Shown one piece after another: positions 7,574-14,546 of a DNA stretch of 22,201 nt. The DNA comes from a miscellaneous Crenarchaeota group-1 archaeon SG8-32-3 (GTDB lineage: Archaea > Thermoproteota > Bathyarchaeia > Bathyarchaeales > Bathycorpusculaceae), in contig LFWV01000011.1 in the NCBI GenBank assembly GCA_001273335.1, forward strand, positions 1 to 22,201, written 5' to 3'. The position numbers and the translations under genes were made by a program. The notes beneath the pieces are model-generated. The model ran no database searches. It saw only the letters and a list, made by a program, of their open reading frames with translations, and was not told the origin of the DNA. Numbering within the stretch: the first letter of the stretch is position 1; each line of letters begins with the position of its first letter.

Positions 7574-7770
7574 TATGTCACCCTTAACCTAAACTGTGCG
7601 CCAAGCTTGAACAGGGCTCTTCCCATTATCCCTGCTGCGGCAACTCCGTCTGCGTCTAAATGCGAGAAAACATGAATGAATCCGTTATTCTCCACAGTTT
7701 CCACTATAACCCTCGCTGCCCGGTCGGCTGACGCTAAAAAGCGTTCCTTTGGTGCTTGGTCCTCAGCCAT
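7573..7770 (-). CDS. DHH-family phosphoesterase, N-terminal fragment with catalytic motif I
   Basis: This 65-residue frame ends in the first strand-helix-strand of a DHH domain: FIHVFSHLDADGVAAAGIM (about residues 31-49) holds motif I aspartates D39 and D41, and the frame then stops at TAG after FRLRVT. In intact homologs this leads directly into the region that begins the downstream frame, with roughly ten extra residues between. I chose the ATG at 7768-7770; an upstream in-frame TTG at 7801-7803 overlaps a TATA-like box and would add 11 residues. Alone the fragment cannot be active, because the metal site needs motifs II-IV from the next frame. Confidence 0.75.
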   Translation of the reverse strand: MAEDQAPKERFLASADRAARVIVETVENNGFIHVFSHLDADGVAAAGIMGRALFKLGAQFRLRVT

Positions 7771-7803
7771 TCTAATCCACTCTTGCCTAAAAGGGGGAAT
7801 CAA

Positions 7804-7813
7804 GATTTAAAGC
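7804..7813 (-). promoter_or_regulatory. TATA-like box for the DHH gene pair
   Basis: The minus strand reads GCTTTAAATC here. The predicted transcription start near 7782 is about 12 bases before the ATG at 7770. This supports that ATG over the TTG at 7803 and suggests the DHH genes can be transcribed apart from rps15. Confidence 0.4.
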
Positions 7814-7876
7814 TGGTGCTATCAGTATTCTTTCATGCGCAAGAAACAGGTTTAATAGTTTTGGGATAAAGCAGCG

Positions 7877-8317
7877 TTAAGTTATTGATGCTACCTTTGC
7901 CTTATATTTCCATTTCGTAGGCAGAACGCCTGTTCGCTTGTAGTACCTTGAAAGCTTGTGTATTCTCGCTTCGATAACCTGCATTGAACGCTTGTTATGA
8001 AGATCCTTCTTGTTCTTATCCATGTGGACAGCAAGGCCCTGCGCTTTTTTGACTAAATTCGCCAGATCTTCTGGCATCGATGGTGCCATTCCCGCCGCGT
8101 CAAGTATGTCGCTTATGCTTTTTCCCGTTATGGGCTTCACTAGGGGAATCGCGTATTGGTCCCTGAGAATCGTGCCTATCTTGCTGAGTGAATGCCCTTC
8201 CTTTGCCAGTTTGATTATGAAGGCTTCTACCTCTTCAGGCTGGTACTTGCACCAGCTTGGCGGGCGCCTGCTAACAGGTCTTGTTGAATGTGATCGTCCT
8301 TTTTCCTTTTTTGGCAT
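7877..8317 (-). CDS. rps15: Small-subunit ribosomal protein uS15 (archaeal S15)
   Basis: This 146-residue protein has the archaeal/eukaryotic S15 form: an N-terminal extension with SRRPPSWCKYQPEEVEAFI (about 16-34), then GHSLSKIGTILRDQYAIP, and the S15 core ending in VIEARIHKLSRYYKRTGVLP (about 114-133). It binds 16S rRNA in the central domain of the small subunit. The ATG at 8315-8317 is preceded by AAGGTG, and a TATA-like box lies near 8353-8364. Downstream on the same strand are the DHH pair and the Pcc1-like gene, a common archaeal order. The gap to the DHH start is 106 bases and contains a second promoter-like element. Confidence 0.96.
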   Translation of the reverse strand: MPKKEKGRSHSTRPVSRRPPSWCKYQPEEVEAFIIKLAKEGHSLSKIGTILRDQYAIPLVKPITGKSISDILDAAGMAPSMPEDLANLVKKAQGLAVHMDKNKKDLHNKRSMQVIEARIHKLSRYYKRTGVLPTKWKYKAKVASIT

Positions 8318-8614
8318 CTATACACCTTAAGCAATATGACCCACGGAACACGAATATTTAAAAGTAGCTGAATCCCCCAGCAAAAATATTTTGGATAATT
8401 CTACGCTTCACGATTCTCTGGTCGATACTAACGTTTGAAAAACGATCTTATTTGACTTCAGTCATTTTTAACAGGTTAGGCTGTAGTATAAGAGTTCTGA
8501 ATACTCATGCTTATCCCCTAAATTCTGTTTCTTTCCAAAATCACTCAGCATATGATGCGATTTGTGTAAGCTATAGACGAGTCATGTTTTTTCTGTTAAA
8601 CCTTTAAGGCGTAG
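8318..8614. other. 297-base region between rdgB and rps15, with the rps15 promoter
   Basis: The right-hand gene (rdgB) ends here and rps15 is transcribed to the left. The useful signals lie close to rps15: AAGGTG before its ATG and a TATA-like TTTTAAATATT on the minus strand near 8353-8364. The remaining bases (about 8370-8614) show no recognisable gene or RNA; the plus strand has AT-rich runs but no repeat. Confidence 0.4.
8353..8364 (-). promoter_or_regulatory. TATA-like box for rps15
   Basis: CTTTTAAATATT on the minus strand is centred about 40 bases upstream of the rps15 ATG. The predicted start near 8332 gives a leader of about 15 bases that contains AAGGTG. Confidence 0.5.
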
Positions 8615-9229
8615 TCACTGAAGTTTTTTGTACCATTCAGCGAAATTACGGATAGATTTAGCACGATGTGAAAATACGTTCTTCTCTTCAAGGGTCATTT
8701 CCGCAAATGTCTTAGCGCTTCCGTCAGGCTTGAAGATGGGGTCAAACCCGAAACCTGACTTGCCGCTTCCACTTCGCTCGGCAAAGGTTATTACACCGTT
8801 TGCTTCCCCTTTGAAGACAATAGGTGCTTCTGCTTCACTGTCACAGTAAACTATGGCCGACTGGAACTGTGCTTTCCTGTTTTTCACGTTTTCCATTAGC
8901 TTCAGCAAACCCTTGTTGCAAATAGTTTTGTACGCATAAGCCGCGTAGGGACCTGGAAAACCTTTCAGCGCGTCTATGAAAAGCCCTGCATCCTCCACAA
9001 TAACAGGCAAACCGTATCGCTTGAATATATCTCGAGCGCTTGTCTGCGCGATTTCCAAGAGACTGTCGCTTTGTATTTCAGTGTCTTTCACTCTAAGCAT
9101 GGCTACCGCTATGTCAATTCTTGTTAGTATGCTGGTGGCTTCGTGGAATTTGTGTATATTTCCCGTTGCGAAAAATACAGCTTTTCCTTTTAACGAGAAC
9201 TTCTTTTTACGGCTGTTTCCTCTCATCAA
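8615..9229 (-). CDS. rdgB: XTP/dITP diphosphatase (RdgB/HAM1 family)
   Basis: This protein of about 204 residues has the HAM1 motifs in order: FFATGNIHKFHEA (about 19-31), VEDAGLFIDALKGFPGPYAAY (around residue 80), SGFGFDPIFKPDG, and SHRAKSIRNF near the C-terminus. These form the nucleotide-binding cleft that hydrolyses non-canonical purine triphosphates (XTP, ITP, dITP) to monophosphates, cleaning the nucleotide pool. It overlaps the end of bud32 by about 20 bases. The start may be the TTG at 9229 (7 bases after GAGGT) or the next ATG at 9226. The N-terminus has a short basic extension, RKKKFSLKGK, before the first strand. Confidence 0.93.
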   Translation of the reverse strand: MMRGNSRKKKFSLKGKAVFFATGNIHKFHEATSILTRIDIAVAMLRVKDTEIQSDSLLEIAQTSARDIFKRYGLPVIVEDAGLFIDALKGFPGPYAAYAYKTICNKGLLKLMENVKNRKAQFQSAIVYCDSEAEAPIVFKGEANGVITFAERSGSGKSGFGFDPIFKPDGSAKTFAEMTLEEKNVFSHRAKSIRNFAEWYKKLQ

Positions 9230-9869
9230 CGTAACGACCTCTCCGTTCTATTTCACGGGTTTTCTCAAAAACTTTTTCCGCGTCTTCCCAGCCCCAAACC
9301 TCAGCGTAACCCTGCAGCACGTTCCTGAAGCATTCTTCCGCAAACTGGTAATGCGTACTCTGCAACGCACGTTTCATCAAATGCAAATCCACTCCTCTAG
9401 CTTCTATTTCACGGGTTTTTTCACCCAATCCAAAATCAACCAGAAAAATCTTGCCTTTGCCATCCAGAATCATGTTCGACGTAGTTAAGTCACCGTGAAC
9501 CACCCCACGCTTGTGCATTTTTCCAATTAGCACGCCAACCCTACTGCATAACTCCTGCTTTTCCTTCATTGAAACATGAGGCAAAACCTGCTTCATCTGC
9601 TTCCCCTCCACAAACTCCATCGTTATTGCAGTATTCTTCATGTCCACGAGAAAAATCGTCGGCGTTGGCACCCCCGCTTTTTTCGATTCATGCATAAGCT
9701 GAGGCTCATGCGCTGTTCTGTAACTTCGAATTTTCTCATCCAGCTCAGCGGGGCGATATTTTTTCGGAAACCGCGTTTTAACAATGACTTTTCTTCCATG
9801 CCAATCTGCCAGAAAGAGGCTGGCTTCCGCGCCTTTTTTGAGCAGCGTTTGTGAATCTACTTTATCCAT
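9207..9869 (-). CDS. bud32: KEOPS kinase/ATPase subunit Bud32
   Basis: This 220-residue minimal kinase-like protein shows the Bud32 features: a short glycine-poor loop GAEA (13-16), the lysine VIVKTRFPKKYRPAELDEKI (K31), an RTAHEPQLMHESKKAGVPTP helix, catalytic HGDLTTSN (125-132) and metal-binding DFG (145-147). The end is rich in arginine and lysine, as expected for the family. Bud32 hydrolyses ATP within KEOPS to drive t6A synthesis and is activated by Cgi121. It overlaps the upstream kae1 by 13 bases, so the two are separate but coupled proteins and not the Kae1-Bud32 fusion seen in many euryarchaea. Downstream it overlaps rdgB. Confidence 0.95.
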   Translation of the reverse strand: MDKVDSQTLLKKGAEASLFLADWHGRKVIVKTRFPKKYRPAELDEKIRSYRTAHEPQLMHESKKAGVPTPTIFLVDMKNTAITMEFVEGKQMKQVLPHVSMKEKQELCSRVGVLIGKMHKRGVVHGDLTTSNMILDGKGKIFLVDFGLGEKTREIEARGVDLHLMKRALQSTHYQFAEECFRNVLQGYAEVWGWEDAEKVFEKTREIERRGRYVDERKQP

Positions 9870-10873
9870 GGAACCTCAACCTTTTCTAACCGCCACCGCA
9901 GCTTGACAAAGCTCTCGTTTATAGGCGTGGCTAAGCCATGTGTGTAGGCTAAAACTCCAGTCCAAGCAATCATGGCGCCGTTATCCGTTGCAAACTGGCG
10001 TGGCACCACATTAAACTTCGCATCATGCTCCTCCGCGATAGAGTCAAGCATAACCTGCAGACGCTTGTTGGCTGCAACGCCTCCTGTCAACAACACCTCT
10101 TTCTTCTCAGTATGTGCCAACGCTCTTTCAGTTACCTCGGTAACCATGGAAAACGCGTGCTCCTGCAGACTGTAACATAGATCTTCCAGCCTGTTCTCAC
10201 CTTTGCGAAGCAGGGTGGTTGCGGCAGTAAGCAACCCGCTAAACGAAATATCCATGCCTTTCACAACGTAAGGCAGTGAAATCAGTTTTTCGCCATCAGC
10301 GGCTAACCTTTCTAACGTGGCGCCTAGCGACATACCTTGTTTGTGTTTGAGGTTTGCTTCTCTTGCGAAAACATCTAAGCAGTTGCCAAGCGCTATGTCT
10401 AAGGTTTCGCCGAAAACCCTATAACGTGCAGCATCGAAAGCTGAGACTATGGTGTTTCCGCCTGAAACGTAAAGCGTTACAGGATCTACTGAACCTGTCT
10501 CGAGTTTACCTATTTCAATGTGAGCTACGGAATGGTTGACCCCCACAAGTGGAACATCAATATATGAGGCTAAAGCGCGGGCTACTGTTGCTCCAGTGCG
10601 CAGACAAGGTCCCAACCCGGGACCTTGAGCAAAGGCAATAAGCGCTAGATCGCTGGGTTTTATTTGGGCTTTAGATAAAGCCTCGCCTAGAACTTTGTCT
10701 GCTGTTTCTGCGTGGTGTCTCGCGGCTTCTCGGGGGTGAATTCCTCCCTCTTCGGGTACGTAACCACTTGAAACATTGGCTAATATTTCCCCGTTGAAAG
10801 TGACTATTCCAACGCCGAAGTCATCCGCAGTTGATTCTATTCCTAGACAGCACGGTGCCTCTGATTCTTTCAT
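9857..10873 (-). CDS. kae1: KEOPS catalytic subunit Kae1 (TsaD/OSGEP family)
   Basis: The 338-residue protein is a full-length Kae1. It has GIESTADDFGVGIV (11-24), HPREAARHHAE, AFAQGPGLGPCLRTG, the metal-binding NHSVAHIEIG with H114 and H118, VSGGNT, GNCLDVFARE, LTGGVAANKRL and TDNGAMIAW with the third metal ligand D297. Kae1 transfers threonylcarbamoyl from TC-AMP to A37 of ANN-decoding tRNAs; the TC-AMP synthase (Sua5) is not in this window. The ATG is preceded by AAGGAT at 7 bases and a TATA-like box near 10911-10924. It heads the kae1-bud32-rdgB operon, divergent from the TFE-beta-like gene. Confidence 0.97.
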   Translation of the reverse strand: MKESEAPCCLGIESTADDFGVGIVTFNGEILANVSSGYVPEEGGIHPREAARHHAETADKVLGEALSKAQIKPSDLALIAFAQGPGLGPCLRTGATVARALASYIDVPLVGVNHSVAHIEIGKLETGSVDPVTLYVSGGNTIVSAFDAARYRVFGETLDIALGNCLDVFAREANLKHKQGMSLGATLERLAADGEKLISLPYVVKGMDISFSGLLTAATTLLRKGENRLEDLCYSLQEHAFSMVTEVTERALAHTEKKEVLLTGGVAANKRLQVMLDSIAEEHDAKFNVVPRQFATDNGAMIAWTGVLAYTHGLATPINESFVKLRWRLEKVEVPWIK

Positions 10874-10910
10874 GTCTTCAATCCTTCAGTTTTCTTAGTT
10901 TTGGGGATAC

Positions 10911-10924
10911 ATATTTTTATCTGG
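10911..10924 (-). promoter_or_regulatory. TATA-like box for kae1-bud32-rdgB
   Basis: CCAGATAAAAATAT on the minus strand is centred about 44 bases before the kae1 ATG. It predicts a start near 10890 and a 17-base leader with AAGGAT. Confidence 0.45.
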
Positions 10925-10932
10925 AACCAACG

Positions 10933-10942
10933 CATATATTTA
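10933..10942 (+). promoter_or_regulatory. TATA box for a leaderless TFE-beta-like gene
   Basis: CATATATTTA is centred 28 bases upstream of the ATG at 10966. The predicted transcription start therefore coincides with the start codon, and no ribosome binding site is visible upstream of it. The mRNA is probably leaderless. Confidence 0.6.
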
Positions 10943-10965
10943 ATGTAATACGCGGAACTGATATT

Positions 10966-11370
10966 ATGCCGAAACGTAATGACTTGGAACAAAAAGCCCT
11001 TCACTTTGTGATAAACACTGGCTCTAAAGGTGTGCTTCAATCGGAATTGTGGCGAGAGTTGGATGCAAGCAGCCGAGAAGGCTCTAGAGTGGCTATCAAG
11101 CTGGAAGAAAAAGGGCTAATTCGCAGAGAAAAAGAACTGCAGGGTGGAAGGTGGACTTACAGGCTTTTCCCTAAAAGGATGCCAGCTTCCATAGAATCCA
11201 TCGCTGATTGTCCATGCCTGTTATGCAAAGACAACGCAAGATGTGACCCAACAACCACAATTTCCCCGAAAGACTGCGCTAAACTCACCGAGTGGATCGT
11301 GTCTTTAGGAGAAAGTGATCCAGACGCGTTAGGTGACGATTCTTTTGCCCAAAGCCTGGATCCAAGATAG
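10966..11370 (+). CDS. TFE-beta/RPC39(RPC34)-like transcription factor with Fe-S cysteine motif
   Basis: This 134-residue protein has a winged-helix domain (about 5-70: ALHFVINTGSKGVLQSELWR, then RVAIKLEEKGLIRRE and a wing ending in TYRLFPK) and a C-terminal cysteine domain, C84-x2-C87-x5-C93-x10-C104, followed by LTEW. That spacing and the ISPKDC context match, as I remember them, the 4Fe-4S domain of archaeal TFE-beta and eukaryotic RPC39. TFE-beta pairs with TFE-alpha to help open promoter DNA. An extra cysteine, C82, precedes the set. The frame continues 45 codons upstream, but the promoter lies inside that stretch, so the ATG at 10966 is the start. An uncharacterised winged-helix regulator is the alternative. 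Confidence 0.7.
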   Translation: MPKRNDLEQKALHFVINTGSKGVLQSELWRELDASSREGSRVAIKLEEKGLIRREKELQGGRWTYRLFPKRMPASIESIADCPCLLCKDNARCDPTTTISPKDCAKLTEWIVSLGESDPDALGDDSFAQSLDPR

Positions 11371-11977
11371 AAAACGTGACTACTACTATCAAAAGGCAAA
11401 AGCTGAAAACTATCGCTCAAGAGCGACTTACAAGCTTTCTCAAACCGCTAAGAAGTATCATTTCATACGTAAAGGTAACATTGTAGTTGACTTGGGAGCA
11501 GCGCCAGGAGGTTGGATTCAAGCCGCTAGGAAAATCGTTGGCAAGACCGGTTTCGTTTTAGGTGTGGACCTAAAGCCGATTGAGCCTTTCCCTCAAGAGT
11601 ATGTGCGAACGATTGTTGGGGACTTCACTGAGCCTGAGACACTTCAGCAAATCATGGACTTTCTCCCTCGGAAAGCTGATATTGTGCTTTCAGACGCGTC
11701 GCCAAACATTTCGGGAATATGGGAAGTTGATAATGCGCGGCAGATAGATCTAGCGACTAAAGCGTTAGAGATCGCATTGCGGACGCTACGTCCTTCAGGA
11801 AACTTTTTTGTTAAGGTGTTTGAAGGCAACATGCTACCGGACTTTGTGAAAACTGTTAAGAAGCATTTTGAAGTTGTCAAGGTTATAAAGCCGAAGGCGA
11901 GCCGCGCTAAAAGCTCTGAAATGTATCTTCTGGCAATGAACTTGAAAACTGCTAATTTGGCTGAAGAGCAAAGCTAA
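11345..11977 (+). CDS. rlmE: rRNA 2'-O-methyltransferase, RlmE/FtsJ family
   Basis: This 210-residue protein is a compact FtsJ methyltransferase. It opens with WIQDRKRDYYYQKAKAENYR and has the SAM-binding VVDLGAAPGGW (47-57). The K-D-K-E catalytic tetrad reads as K30 (TYKLSQ), D117 (LSDASPNISG), K157 (FFVKVFEG) and E192 (SSEMYLLA). It methylates a ribose 2'-OH, most likely in 23S rRNA. I chose the TTG at 11345, 8 bases after AGGTGA (11331-11336), over the in-frame GTG at 11333 that overlaps this signal. The gene overlaps the TFE-beta-like gene by 26 bases, so it is translated from the same, probably leaderless, transcript. Confidence 0.93.
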   Translation: MPKAWIQDRKRDYYYQKAKAENYRSRATYKLSQTAKKYHFIRKGNIVVDLGAAPGGWIQAARKIVGKTGFVLGVDLKPIEPFPQEYVRTIVGDFTEPETLQQIMDFLPRKADIVLSDASPNISGIWEVDNARQIDLATKALEIALRTLRPSGNFFVKVFEGNMLPDFVKTVKKHFEVVKVIKPKASRAKSSEMYLLAMNLKTANLAEEQS

Positions 11978-12013
11978 TTTCCATCGCCCCCATATACTGA
12001 AACGGTGAGACAT

Positions 12014-12706
12014 TTGAGAGTAATATCGGCGGATTCGTCAGTGGCGATACTGGACGCAAAATTTACGCCGTTGTACCTTGTTGCATCAGCTTCGGTTCTG
12101 GTTGAAAAACCATACAGAGAAGCGCACACGCGGTTGGTTAAACCGATTTTCAAGGAAGTGACAAACGGGTATGAGGTGATAGTAGGTGAGGTTGAGCTTT
12201 GCAGGGACCTGCTGGGCAGTGTGAAAGCCGATGTCGTGCATTTGGACTTGTCCCTATGCGCGTTGCCAGTTGAAGACTTGTCTCCAGTTCAGCTGTCAAA
12301 CATGAGAATCTCCAGCAAGGCACGGCAGCATCTTTTGCGGTTATTGCCTCGGCTGCGCAAGGTTGCTAGCGAAATCAAACGCGTGTATGGGTTGGACGTG
12401 TTGGCTATCGGCAAAGAGAGTATTCCCGTTAGGGTTGCAGAGTTGTCGGCTGCCGCTGAGGCTGTTTTGTTTGCTTGTGGGCAAGCACTGGAAGAAAAAG
12501 AAGAGATGCTGTTGGGTTTGCCTTCTAGATGCCAACCCTGCATAACTAGGAGAAGATTATATTTGCATTCGCTTATTGCTTCGGAGCATGACGTGCGAGG
12601 GTATGCTGAAGACGCTGAAGGTGTTTTGGGCAAAGTTAATATGGCGGAAACTCTGAATCCGTGTGCCAGAGGTTTTCGCGCTTTACGAGTAAAACCAAAG
12701 AAATAA
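12014..12706 (+). CDS. DUF4152-type conserved archaeal protein (possible nuclease)
   Basis: This protein of about 230 residues matches a conserved archaeal family I recall as DUF4152: an N-terminal RVISADSSVAILDAKF strand pair, PYREAHTRLVKPIF, CRDLLGSVKADVVHLDLSL, RKVASEIKRVYGLDVLAIGK followed by ESIPVRVAEL, and the C-terminal ETLNPCARGFRAL. A Pyrococcus member was reported as a single-strand DNA exonuclease with an RNase H-like fold; I rely on memory for this. The acidic residues in ADSS and VHLDLS would suit metal binding. The TTG at 12014 has GGTGA 5 bases upstream; an upstream GTG at 12005 is the alternative. It follows rlmE by about 36 bases. Confidence 0.72.
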   Translation: MRVISADSSVAILDAKFTPLYLVASASVLVEKPYREAHTRLVKPIFKEVTNGYEVIVGEVELCRDLLGSVKADVVHLDLSLCALPVEDLSPVQLSNMRISSKARQHLLRLLPRLRKVASEIKRVYGLDVLAIGKESIPVRVAELSAAAEAVLFACGQALEEKEEMLLGLPSRCQPCITRRRLYLHSLIASEHDVRGYAEDAEGVLGKVNMAETLNPCARGFRALRVKPKK

Positions 12707-12741
12707 GTCGAGCAATCATTTAGTTCAGGATTTGGTCGAAG

Positions 12742-13428
12742 TTGACTGAGGCATACCCTGTGCAACAAGAAAAAGTTGTTCCTGTGTCCACTGTTGACGC
12801 TGTTCTGGTTATAGTGGTTACTTTTGTTTCGGCTATGCTTCTAGGTGGCTTATTTTACCTTACGCTCGACAAAGGTTTGGCTTTGGTCCTTTCCGAATTG
12901 ATTATACTGATTGTGCCACTTGGGTATCTGCTGTATAAAGGCGTTGACGTTAGGCGTTACGTCGGATTAGACATTAATCCTAAACTGGTGCTGTGGGGGC
13001 TCGTTTCCGGAGCGATACTGCTCTCTGTAGACATAGCTGTTTCGGCGGTGCTCTTGATAATTTTCGGCGAGAGCCAAGCCGTTATAGAATCAAACACTAT
13101 GATAGCTGAGCTTACAAAGTATCCTGAGGGGCTTATCTATGTGGCGACTGCTTTGGCTTTGGCAGGGGTCTGTGAAGAGTTTGCGTTTAGGGGTTTTCTC
13201 CAGAGCACTCTGACTCGCAGGTTTTCGTTTATACCAGCTGTTTTGACTTCTGCGTTTGTTTTCGGGCTTTTCCATTTTGACCCCCAATTGGTCTATATAA
13301 TCTCAGCTTTATCCGCGGGGCTGGTGCTGGGTTACGTTTATCACCATTGGAATTCCTTAATAGTAGCGGTTATCGCCCACTCCTCAGTTAACATATTAGT
13401 GCTAATTTTGCTGATTTTTGGGTACTAA
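12742..13428 (+). CDS. CPBP-family intramembrane metalloprotease (CAAX protease/Abi type)
   Basis: This 228-residue polytopic membrane protein has about six to seven hydrophobic segments and the CPBP motifs: motif 1 EEFAFRG with E145, E146 and R150, motif 2 FGLFHFD with H178, and motif 3 HSSVN with H213 and N217. The family cleaves substrates within the membrane; in archaea the substrates are mostly unknown. The frame begins with a TTG at 12742, 35 bases after the upstream stop, with only a weak binding site. It converges on nadC with 10 bases between the stops. No bacteriocin or CAAX substrate gene is nearby. Confidence 0.9.
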   Translation: MTEAYPVQQEKVVPVSTVDAVLVIVVTFVSAMLLGGLFYLTLDKGLALVLSELIILIVPLGYLLYKGVDVRRYVGLDINPKLVLWGLVSGAILLSVDIAVSAVLLIIFGESQAVIESNTMIAELTKYPEGLIYVATALALAGVCEEFAFRGFLQSTLTRRFSFIPAVLTSAFVFGLFHFDPQLVYIISALSAGLVLGYVYHHWNSLIVAVIAHSSVNILVLILLIFGY

Positions 13429-13438
13429 ACGCGAAAAA

Positions 13439-14296
13439 TTATTCTGTGAGGACGATTTCCAAGCTGATGTCTAAAGCTTTGACGCTATGAGTCAACGCAC
13501 CTATACTTATAACGTCAACTTCCGCCAAAGCGTACTCCAGCAGGTTCTGCTCGGTGATTCCGCCACTAACTTCCAACAATATTTTTCCAAAAAACCCTGA
13601 CTCCTTAAGCAATTCAACAGCCTCCCTGACTTGTTTCGGAGAAAAATTGTCCAGCATAACTATGTCAGCGCCCGCTTCCGCCGCCTTCAAAGCGTCCGCT
13701 ATGCTGGTGACTTCCGCCTCTATTTTCTTGCTCAATGCAACGGCTTTGGCTTTTTTCACTGCGTTCTCAACACTTCCCGCTATCACAACGTGGTTATCCT
13801 TCAACAGAATCATGTCGTCCAAGCGTAGCCTGTGCGGTTCACCGCCGCCTACTACCACGGCTTTCTTGTCAAAATAGAGCAACCCTGGCGCAGTTTTTCG
13901 GGTAGCTGCCACTTTCGTCATCAAATTGGCTTTGCGCAGCTTTTCAGTAAGTCTCCGCGTTGCCGTGGCGATGCCGCTCATACGTGACAGCAAATTCAAG
14001 ATTGTCCGCTCAGCCGAAAGAATAGCCATAGCACTTCCAGAAATCTTCAAAATCACAGTGCCGCTTTTAACTTCGTTGCCGTCCGCAACTTCTGCCTTAA
14101 CGCTCAGGCCAAGGCTCTCCCCAAAAATCACGGTTTCTTCGATTCCAGCAATTACTCCCGCTTCCTTCACAACGACCACAGCTTCAACCTTCAATCCTTC
14201 GGGAACAACAGCCGCTGACGTCACGTCACCCTCTCCAACATCCTCGGCTAATATCTGCTTCAGTTTTTCCACCAGAATCTTACGCTGCATGAACAT
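13439..14296 (-). CDS. nadC: Nicotinate-nucleotide diphosphorylase (quinolinate phosphoribosyltransferase)
   Basis: This 285-residue protein is a complete NadC. The signature residues are ERTILN (96-101), ATRKTAPG (131-138), GGGEPHR (150-156) and LLKDNH (164-169), then EAEVTS, MLDNFSP, LEVSGGI and IGALTHS, which form the type II PRTase barrel binding quinolinate and PRPP. It produces nicotinate mononucleotide for de novo NAD synthesis. TAPG replaces the common TTPG, a small change. nadA and nadB are not adjacent. The ATG at 14296 is followed by a second ATG two codons later; a weak TATA-like TTTTAAG lies near 14325, suggesting a leaderless or very short-leader transcript. Confidence 0.95.
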   Translation of the reverse strand: MFMQRKILVEKLKQILAEDVGEGDVTSAAVVPEGLKVEAVVVVKEAGVIAGIEETVIFGESLGLSVKAEVADGNEVKSGTVILKISGSAMAILSAERTILNLLSRMSGIATATRRLTEKLRKANLMTKVAATRKTAPGLLYFDKKAVVVGGGEPHRLRLDDMILLKDNHVVIAGSVENAVKKAKAVALSKKIEAEVTSIADALKAAEAGADIVMLDNFSPKQVREAVELLKESGFFGKILLEVSGGITEQNLLEYALAEVDVISIGALTHSVKALDISLEIVLTE

Positions 14297-14489
14297 AGTT
14301 TTTTACTCTTATAGTTTAGGCTTAAAACACTTACTTCTGCTGGCGCTGTCATCTTCTCATGGAATCACGTTTTCTCTTTCTTCGAGTTTTCGAGCGATAA
14401 GTATGCCTATCCACAAAAGTAAGAAAAATGAACAAAACAACACGAAAAGAAGAAAAAGCAACAAGAATTGAATGCCCTAAGGGGGCTAT

Positions 14490-14515
14490 GGTCTTTGACG
14501 AGTAGGAAAAAGACC
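14490..14515 (+). repeat. Inverted repeat (7-base stem, 12-base loop)
   Basis: GGTCTTT at 14490-14496 pairs with AAAGACC at 14509-14515. A shorter GCCC/GGGC pair lies just before it, at about 14474-14485. The hairpin sits about 22 bases upstream of the TATA-like box of the zinc-finger gene, so it may be an operator-like site instead of a transcribed structure. Confidence 0.4.
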
Positions 14516-14536
14516 TTAGACGACCACCAAATAGAA

Positions 14537-14546
14537 TCTATAAATA
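14537..14546 (+). promoter_or_regulatory. TATA-like box for the zinc-finger/OST3-like operon
   Basis: TCTATAAATA predicts a transcription start near 14568 and a leader of about 50 bases, with AAGGAAG at 14604-14610 placed 9 bases before the TTG start. Confidence 0.5.

Noticed and set aside
7573..7590. Programmed -1 frameshift in the DHH gene
   Set aside because: There is no slippery heptamer in the roughly 16-base overlap; reinitiation, mutation or an assembly indel are simpler explanations.
8331..8614. Small RNA or small gene in the region right of rps15
   Set aside because: One C-box-like ATGATGC near 8552 has no partner D box; no open frame with a binding site was found.
10831..10965. 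45-codon N-terminal extension of the TFE-beta-like gene
   Set aside because: It contains the TATA box of the gene itself and overlaps kae1; the leaderless ATG at 10966 fits far better.
12742..13428. CPBP protease as part of a defence or bacteriocin-immunity system
   Set aside because: The neighbours are housekeeping genes (DUF4152-type, nadC) and no toxin, peptide or defence gene is adjacent.
14403..14471. 22-residue basic peptide frame (MPIHKSKKNEQ...)
   Set aside because: No ribosome binding site, low-complexity lysine and asparagine composition, and no recognisable family; likely chance.
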